Source: a virus. From it: a stretch of DNA of 23,657 nucleotides. The stretch covers positions 1 through 23,657 of the IMG/VR virus record IMGVR_UViG_3300030101_002635. The stretch is one strand, 5' to 3'. How positions within the stretch are numbered: position 1 is the first letter of the stretch; each line of letters begins with the position of its first letter. Below, piece after piece: positions 19,486-23,657 of this stretch. The notes beneath the pieces were generated by a model. It made no database searches. It was not told the origin of the DNA and saw nothing but the letters and a program-made list of their open reading frames with translations. The position numbers were made by a program, and so were the translations under genes.

Positions 19486-20532
19486 ATGGCGCAGATTGTT
19501 CTTAAATCAAATCCAATAGAAAAAGACGAAATTCTGGAGGAGCTTTCTCAAAACTTTGATTTTGAATTTTCTGGGGTTTCTGAAACGTGCGTGCCTACTT
19601 TGGAAGAGTTGCCGAAAGATTTTCAAATTGGTTTGATTGTTGGTCCATCTGGCAGTGGTAAATCCACCATGTTGAAACTATTTAACGAAGAAAAAACGCC
19701 AGTTTGGTCTGAGAGCAAAGCTATAGCATCTCACTTTGTTAACGCACAAGACGCTCAAGACAGGTTGAGCGGTGTTGGCCTCAACTCGGTCCCAGCGTGG
19801 TTTAGGCCGTATCACATACTTTCAACAGGTGAGCAATATAGAGCTAACCTCGCTAGAAAATTAAATAATGAAGCGGTTGTGGATGAATTTACCAGCGTTG
19901 TGGACAGATCAGTTGCCAAGTCGTGCTCTCGTGCCGTGTCAAGATACATTAAGAGTAACGACATTCATTCAATGGTTTTTGCGTCTTGTCATTACGACAT
20001 CATCGAGTGGCTGGAACCAGATTGGGTTTTTGACACTTTGACTCAAAAATACCTTTCAAGGGGGTCACTTTGGCGTGCCAAAATTGAATTGGAAGTTGTA
20101 CCATGTTCGGCGCTTGCGTGGTCAATCTTCAGCAAGCATCACTATTTGTCAGCAAACCTCAATAAAAGTGCAAAGCACTGGATGTGCAGTTGGGACGGAA
20201 CACCAGTTGCCTTTACCTCTGTGATTGCCATGCCAAGCGGCACGTTGAAAAACGCTTTCAGAGGTCACAGAACAGTTGTCTTTCCAGATTATCAAGGTCT
20301 TGGAATCGGGGTCAGATTGAGTGACGCAATCGGTCAAATTTATGTCAGCGAGGGTAAAAGATATTTTAGCAAAACGACTCACCCTCGCATGGGAGCTTAT
20401 CGGAACGCATCGAATAAATGGAAAGCTACTTCTAAAAATATGCGCGTCAGAGGCGATTTTGGAGGGAATAAAAACATCGAATGGGAACCACGTAAAGTGT
20501 TTAGCTACTCACACGAATTTATTGGAGGTTAG
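19486..20532 (+). CDS. ABC-type ATPase fused to GNAT (Mom-like) acyltransferase-fold domain (348 aa)
   Basis: Residues 53-61 are a Walker A (GPSGSGKST), 112-126 the signature-like LSTGEQYRANLARKL, 130-140 the Walker B (EAVVDEFTSVVD) and His169 (SCHYDI) the switch histidine. There is no membrane segment, so it is not a transporter. The C-terminal 205-348 is GNAT-like: HHYL at 218-221, then QGLGIGVR (about 270-277), the acyl-CoA loop, and KTTHPRMGAYRN. The HHYL pair resembles the His-Tyr pair I recall as important in phage Mu Mom, a GNAT-fold DNA-modification enzyme. ABC-GNAT fusions are annotated in many bacteria, but the role here is unknown. It sits between replication genes. Confidence 0.7.
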   Translation: MAQIVLKSNPIEKDEILEELSQNFDFEFSGVSETCVPTLEELPKDFQIGLIVGPSGSGKSTMLKLFNEEKTPVWSESKAIASHFVNAQDAQDRLSGVGLNSVPAWFRPYHILSTGEQYRANLARKLNNEAVVDEFTSVVDRSVAKSCSRAVSRYIKSNDIHSMVFASCHYDIIEWLEPDWVFDTLTQKYLSRGSLWRAKIELEVVPCSALAWSIFSKHHYLSANLNKSAKHWMCSWDGTPVAFTSVIAMPSGTLKNAFRGHRTVVFPDYQGLGIGVRLSDAIGQIYVSEGKRYFSKTTHPRMGAYRNASNKWKATSKNMRVRGDFGGNKNIEWEPRKVFSYSHEFIGG

Positions 20533-20533
20533 A

Positions 20534-21307
20534 TTGGAATTCAAAACAGGCATTTACGAAAACTTGGATTACGAAACTTACGATTCGATCCCTGCGTGGC
20601 GATCACATGATCTTACTTCGATTGCAAAGTGTCCATTCACTTGGAAGAATAAGCATCAGGTAACCACTTCACCAGCCTTGATCGAGGGCAGACTGCAACA
20701 CTCTGTCTTCCTTGAGCTTGACAAGTTTGATGAGGAGTATGTTATTGAGCCGCCCCTTGATCGAAGAACCAAGATTGGCAAAGCCGAATACGAGGATTTT
20801 CTGTCTGGTTTGAACGGCAGAACACCAGTTAAGCAAGATTTGTTTGATGTGTGCATGGAGCGCCGTGAAGCGATGGCTGAGTTCATTCCAGAGCCACACC
20901 ATCGATGTGAGTTGACGCTTTGTTGGGAGTGGCATGGTCATCCATGTAAGGGCAAACTTGACTGGCATACTGGCACAGACATATGGGATCTCAAGACTTG
21001 CCGTGATGCTTCGCCTCGCGGTTTTCGTTCAGCTATCAACAACTTCCTGTATTTCCAACAGGCCGCTTACTACCTCAACGGTTGCCGCTCCGTTGGTTTG
21101 CCAACCGAAAAGTTTTATTTTCTCGCAGTTGAGAAAGCGCATCCTTATCCTCACGCCGTTTACACGTTGAGCGATGAAGCCATCGTTTACGGCAATGCAA
21201 AGAATGAGCAAGCATTGTCCCTTGGTTTGAAGTGTCAGGAGAACAATGATTATCGCCCTTTCAACAATTCTGGCGTGGTAGAGTTTGGCGTTGATGAACT
21301 CTACTGA
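20534..21307 (+). CDS. RecB-like PD-(D/E)XK nuclease (257 aa)
   Basis: His56 (GRLQHSVFLEL), Glu127 (CELTL), Asp143 (KGKLDW), D-L-K at 152-154 (IWDLKT) and Gln176/Tyr180 (FQQAAYY) form the RecB/Cas4-like exonuclease signature; the DUF3799/PDDEXK_12 group is the likely family. I place the start at TTG 20534 because GGAGG ends five bases before it; the only other starts (GTG at 20321) would place the N-terminus deep inside the preceding gene. Phage exonucleases of this type process ends for recombination or replication. An iron-sulphur ligand set is not evident. Confidence 0.75.
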   Translation: MEFKTGIYENLDYETYDSIPAWRSHDLTSIAKCPFTWKNKHQVTTSPALIEGRLQHSVFLELDKFDEEYVIEPPLDRRTKIGKAEYEDFLSGLNGRTPVKQDLFDVCMERREAMAEFIPEPHHRCELTLCWEWHGHPCKGKLDWHTGTDIWDLKTCRDASPRGFRSAINNFLYFQQAAYYLNGCRSVGLPTEKFYFLAVEKAHPYPHAVYTLSDEAIVYGNAKNEQALSLGLKCQENNDYRPFNNSGVVEFGVDELY

Positions 21308-21488
21308 TGAACAGGAGGAGAAGTGGGCGGATGAGATAAAGTATTACGCCGCTCGATACATTTACTTCAAGCAAAATAAACCAGTTCCCTACCAGCGCAC
21401 AAACAAGACTTGGCGTGAGTGGTGGGAGGCAAAATACAAAACCTCGTATCTTGACTATATCGAGGAGATGGCGGCTAAGAAGCGTTGA
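21294..21488 (+). CDS. hypothetical small acidic/aromatic protein (64 aa)
   Basis: The ATG at 21294 overlaps the end of the nuclease gene by 14 bases; TTG at 21285 is another option. The product has many Trp, Tyr, Lys and Glu residues (KTWREWWEAKYKTSYLDYIEEM). It overlaps the end of an opposing gene by 14 bases (tail-to-tail at 21475-21488). No family recognised. Last gene of the rightward unit. Confidence 0.55.
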   Translation: MNSTDEQEEKWADEIKYYAARYIYFKQNKPVPYQRTNKTWREWWEAKYKTSYLDYIEEMAAKKR

Positions 21489-21723
21489 TCTCTCCCTCCT
21501 CCCTCAACTCTAGCATAATGTCCCATACTAGCTCCCTATCTACCGTGTCGCCGTCAAAAGGAACTTTTGTCCTTTCTGTCAAACCCAGCAACCTCAGAGT
21601 GGTGGCATTCACGATTTCATCTTTGGTTGCTCCCATATCATAAATGCCGCCCACTCCGTAGAAATCCCAACAATAGTCGTAGAACGATTCCATTTTCTTC
21701 ATTTCTTCAGTCATGCATTTCAT
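21475..21723 (-). CDS. hypothetical acidic protein (82 aa)
   Basis: The ATG at 21723 overlaps the upstream stop (TGATG), with a GTG at 21726 as alternative. GAGGAAGAG in the upstream gene end supplies the ribosome-binding site. The protein has a Met/Lys-rich start and a helical core (SFYDYCWDFYG), with DREL near the end. Its tail overlaps the rightward gene by 14 bases. Function unknown. Confidence 0.6.
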   Translation of the reverse strand: MKCMTEEMKKMESFYDYCWDFYGVGGIYDMGATKDEIVNATTLRLLGLTERTKVPFDGDTVDRELVWDIMLELREEGEINAS

Positions 21724-21959
21724 CACTCTTCCTCCTCGGCTACAGTGTCCATATCTTCTTTCAATTGTTTTGCAATTTTAGCTTTGGTGTTCCCCATAAC
21801 CGAACACGCAAACTCTATGTAAATGCTTGAGCAAGCGTTGTAATCAACCCAAGGATACTTAAGGTGAACCGTCAGTAGCTCTGAATCGATCCAGATTTCA
21901 TCGACTTTCGCCATCCTTTTTGCGCCCAAAGTCTTTTTCACCCACTCTTCACTAACCAT
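21723..21959 (-). CDS. hypothetical protein (78 aa)
   Basis: The ATG at 21959 overlaps the upstream stop (TGATG) with a strong AAGGAGG just before it. The product has a positive N-terminal helix, a beta-strand segment (IWIDSELLTVHLKYPWVDYN) and an acidic Glu tail (VAEEEE). Coupled with its neighbours. No family assigned. Confidence 0.6.
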   Translation of the reverse strand: MVSEEWVKKTLGAKRMAKVDEIWIDSELLTVHLKYPWVDYNACSSIYIEFACSVMGNTKAKIAKQLKEDMDTVAEEEE

Positions 21960-22186
21960 CACTTCACCTCCTTGACCACGTTGGTCATCATGTATTCAAA
22001 AGAATCAATATCTTCACCGCTTTCGCTGACCCCGATCACCCCAGTGTTGTAAAGGTAGACTTCCCAACCGTTTTTCAAATAAACGAGATAGTCGCCGTAC
22101 TCTCCTGATTCTCCAGAGTAATCAATCGCAGAAATGTACTTTGCATTCTTGCCTGCCGCCTCCCAGATGTCTGCTTCATCAATCAT
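21959..22186 (-). CDS. hypothetical acidic protein (75 aa)
   Basis: The ATG at 22186 follows AAAGGAGAAGGG; GTG at 22189 is less likely. The product is acidic with many Gly/Ser/Tyr (YSGESGEYGDYLVYLKNGWEVY), which could be a beta-hairpin fold. It starts 13 bases after the stop of a small membrane-protein gene. Function unknown. Confidence 0.6.
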   Translation of the reverse strand: MIDEADIWEAAGKNAKYISAIDYSGESGEYGDYLVYLKNGWEVYLYNTGVIGVSESGEDIDSFEYMMTNVVKEVK

Positions 22187-22198
22187 CACCCTTCTCCT

Positions 22199-22321
22199 TT
22201 AAATCAAAACCATCAAAGCGGTCATCAAGCCAACCGCAACCACTGTCCACACTATCCAATCTTCCGCACCAACTGGAGTTCCCAGCCCCCTTTCAACAAC
22301 TGTCTCAACCTTTGCAACCAT
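22199..22321 (-). CDS. single-span small membrane protein (40 aa)
   Basis: The ATG at 22321 has GGAGAGAGAGAAG upstream. The N-terminal 20 residues are acidic/basic (VAKVETVVERGLGTPVGAED) and residues 22-40 are a hydrophobic segment (WIVWTVVAVGLMTALMVLI). It is the first gene of the leftward unit at the right end, below one of the shared promoters. Role unknown; holin-like function is possible but not supported by anything else. Confidence 0.55.
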   Translation of the reverse strand: MVAKVETVVERGLGTPVGAEDWIVWTVVAVGLMTALMVLI

Positions 22322-22354
22322 CTTCTCTCTCTCCAATCAACTCCCTACATAGAT

Positions 22355-22393
22355 ATAATACTAAATTGGGGTGTCGTTGTATACATTTGTATA
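22355..22393 (-). promoter_or_regulatory. promoter-like element of the shared 25-base family
   Basis: Minus-strand 22369-22393 carries ACAAAT on the left and ACGACACCC on the right; TATTAT at 22355-22360 is the -10. A palindrome TATACA-TT-TGTATA (22380-22393) lies at the left end of the element and may be an added operator. Drives the small membrane gene at 22321. Confidence 0.6.
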
Positions 22394-22422
22394 AGAATAC
22401 TTTGGACTATAAATACCTCTTT

Positions 22423-22540
22423 AATAACTAATTGTTCTAATAAAAATGCAAATAAACTGTTTGCACACTTGCATACATCGACATCCTTTGATACTATGCA
22501 TATGTAAGAGATTGATTTGGAAAACAGAAGGAGAGAGAGG
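22423..22540 (+). repeat. 118-base imperfect direct repeat, copy A (promoter plus leader)
   Basis: It matches 23301-23418 without gaps at about 103 of 118 positions by hand count. It contains the AT-rich TAATAACTAATT start, the promoter element and the AGAAGGAGAGAGAGG ribosome-binding site, ending just before an ATG. Confidence 0.75.
22462..22497 (+). promoter_or_regulatory. promoter-like element of the shared 25-base family
   Basis: Bases 22462-22486 read TGCACA on the left and TCGACATCC on the right. TTGCAT is the -35, and TACTAT at 22492-22497 is the -10 at 17 bases. It precedes the gene at 22541 by 44 bases. Confidence 0.65.
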
Positions 22541-22828
22541 ATGCACAAACTAAATAAACTTCAAGCTGGTCATTACGAGTTCTGCGGTTTTGACGTTGAG
22601 AAAATCACCAATGAAAATGGCAAGGTTGTGTGGGATTTGTTTGAAACCTCTTATCCAGAGAAACACGAGTATTTCGCAACTTTGCGTGAAGCCAAAGAAC
22701 GTGCTGAACGGATCTATGATAATTGGTGGCAGTGTGATGGAAGCATGGTGGAGGCTGAAGAGTGGGAATATGAATATAGGTTGAAAAACGGCCTGCCAAC
22801 GGAGTATTGGGGATTTTTCAGTAGGTAA
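22541..22828 (+). CDS. hypothetical acidic protein (95 aa)
   Basis: The ATG at 22541 follows AGAAGGAGAGAGAGG. The product is Glu/Trp/Tyr-rich, with KVVWDLFETSYPEKHEYFAT, then a long helix (LREAKERAERIYDNWW) and an acidic EEWEYEYR segment. It is the first gene under the copy-A promoter. Family not recognised. Confidence 0.65.
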   Translation: MHKLNKLQAGHYEFCGFDVEKITNENGKVVWDLFETSYPEKHEYFATLREAKERAERIYDNWWQCDGSMVEAEEWEYEYRLKNGLPTEYWGFFSR

Positions 22829-22841
22829 GGAGAGAATTACG

Positions 22842-23093
22842 ATGCAGAGTAGCAAAAAAACAGCGGAAGCAAATTATGACACTACTGGAAAATGGATACT
22901 TGGCAAAGTATATAAATACAACTGGGGGTGCGAATACTTCGTTGAACATAATTGTGGGCGAAGTTGTATTAAAAAACAAGGTTCCTACTGGGTCGCTAGG
23001 GGAGAAGTAGAAGGAGAAATTCAATACAGCGGCAAGACAAGAAAAGACGTTGTTAATTGGCTAATCGTAACATACGGAATCTGGGAGTATTAA
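22842..23093 (+). CDS. hypothetical protein (83 aa)
   Basis: The ATG at 22842 follows AAGGAGAG. The product is mostly beta-like and aromatic (KWILGKVYKYNWGCEYFVEHNCGRSCIKK) with three cysteines that could form a zinc site or be structural. It ends in a Trp/Tyr-containing tail. Between two small genes of the right-end rightward unit. Function unknown. Confidence 0.6.
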   Translation: MQSSKKTAEANYDTTGKWILGKVYKYNWGCEYFVEHNCGRSCIKKQGSYWVARGEVEGEIQYSGKTRKDVVNWLIVTYGIWEY

Positions 23094-23094
23094 G

Positions 23095-23256
23095 ATGGAA
23101 AATGAATGGAATGTGAAGTTTCCCAACGTATCCTTCACTGACAAAGTTGCAGTTATCATTGATGGCGAAGCTCATGTTATCAAGCATCTCTACTTAGGTG
23201 ATGGAGAGCTTAACGACATTGATTGGGAAAAAGTCAGCGATTGTTTTGACGTTTGA
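23095..23256 (+). CDS. hypothetical small acidic protein (53 aa)
   Basis: The ATG at 23095 overlaps nothing but starts one base after the previous stop, so reinitiation is likely. The product is acidic, with beta strands (DKVAVIIDGEAHVIKHLYL) and a Cys near the C-terminus. No family recognised. Confidence 0.55.
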   Translation: MENEWNVKFPNVSFTDKVAVIIDGEAHVIKHLYLGDGELNDIDWEKVSDCFDV

Positions 23257-23300
23257 AAACTTTACAGTGCTAACGCGCTTTGCACTATGAATTGTTTTTT

Positions 23301-23418
23301 AATAACTAATTATTCTAATAAAAACGTAAACTAACTGTTTACATACTTGCATACAACGACACCCTTTGATATTATGCGTATGTAAGAGATTGATTTCAAA
23401 AACAGAAGGAGAGAGAAA
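23301..23418 (+). repeat. 118-base imperfect direct repeat, copy B (promoter plus leader)
   Basis: Copy of 22423-22540, same length, same order of promoter and ribosome-binding site, ending before the ATG at 23419. Differences are scattered substitutions, not indels. Confidence 0.75.
23340..23375 (+). promoter_or_regulatory. promoter-like element of the shared 25-base family
   Basis: Bases 23340-23364 read TACATA on the left and AACGACACCC on the right. TTGCAT is the -35 and TATTAT at 23370-23375 the -10, 17 bases apart. It is the cleanest plus-strand copy. Confidence 0.7.
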
Positions 23419-23657
23419 ATGGCTAAAACAATGTATGCGGATTATGAGTTTGGCGACAATCCTGTTGGCACTGCGATTAACTTCGATATTTCCAAGTATA
23501 AAACGCCGAAAGCGGCAGCAAAAAATCTTGCCAAGGCGTTGGAGGAACTGGCGGCAGAATACGGTTTGGGCAAACCCACACTGGAAGACACAACAGTTTC
23601 TTGGGAAAGCGGTGGATATGAGTGGGTCTACGCGACTGACTTCAAAGACTACAGCAC
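23419..23657 (+). CDS. hypothetical protein, partial (runs off right edge)
   Basis: The ATG at 23419 follows AGAAGGAGAGAGAAA. The 79 visible residues have a YADYEFGDNPVGTAINF start and then a Lys/Ala-rich helix (KAAAKNLAKALEELAAEYGLG) and a second region with Trp/Tyr. No stop before the edge, so its length is unknown. It is a second gene under the same promoter type as 22541. Family not recognised. Confidence 0.6.
   Translation, partial: MAKTMYADYEFGDNPVGTAINFDISKYKTPKAAAKNLAKALEELAAEYGLGKPTLEDTTVSWESGGYEWVYATDFKDYS

Noticed and set aside
20321-20533. N-terminal extension of the RecB-like nuclease from GTG
   Set aside because: It overlaps the GNAT coding region throughout, and the GGAGG-TTG start gives a sensible N-terminus.
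1-23657. tRNA, rRNA, CRISPR array or insertion sequence
   Set aside because: I saw no cloverleaf with matching arms, no regularly spaced identical repeats with unique spacers, and no transposase. The serine recombinase is the only mobility gene.

Overview
The window looks like part of a tailed double-stranded DNA phage (or prophage) genome, most likely from a marine or other aquatic proteobacterial host. The evidence is a distal tail/tail-fibre block, a small terminase subunit, a Toprim-VirE-like primase-helicase, an SSB-like protein with an acidic tail, DUF3310-like and RecB-like replication genes, a zeta-toxin polyvalent protein, and long chains of tiny genes overlapping by 1-4 bases. I saw no tRNA, rRNA, CRISPR array or insertion sequence. 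Host assignment is inference from the style of the proteins.

Layout. Bases 1-2888 (minus strand) hold the end of the tail module: a small membrane/coiled-coil protein, a tail-assembly-chaperone-like protein, two structural-looking proteins and a tail-fibre-like protein. A mid-sized serine recombinase follows (2898-3686), then a leftward run of small accessory genes (3683-8598) that includes a DnaJ-type zinc-finger protein, a DUF7694-like protein and an SprT-like metallopeptidase. Bases 8599-9025 are a gene-free divergent control region with a strongly folded leader. A short rightward unit of unknown genes (9026-9984) meets a bidirectional terminator. Leftward again, 10022-14943 carries a basic peptide, a broken gene, a 1304-residue three-module polyvalent protein with ADP-ribosyltransferase-like and zeta-toxin domains, a PD-(D/E)XK nuclease and a zinc ribbon. 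Then come a 350-base hairpin-rich gap, the small terminase (15295-15816), an iteron-like/AT-rich stretch and the primase-helicase (16114-18297). A rightward replication unit (18364-21488) encodes the SSB, a DUF3310-like protein, an ABC-ATPase/GNAT fusion and a RecB-like nuclease. The right end has a leftward small-gene unit (21475-22321) and a rightward one (22541-end).

Working together. The minus and plus replication units fire from a shared 66-base divergent region at 18298-18363. The accessory units on both strands share a second type of control element: seven gapless 25-base sequences, each containing a -35-like box and a CGACACCC-type core, just upstream of a -10-like box and a strong Shine-Dalgarno. 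This implies coordinated early expression of many unknown small genes. The most unusual items are the repeated-module polyvalent protein, the ABC-ATPase/Mom-like GNAT fusion, the dispersed 25-base promoter family, and the folded leader at 8613-8840.
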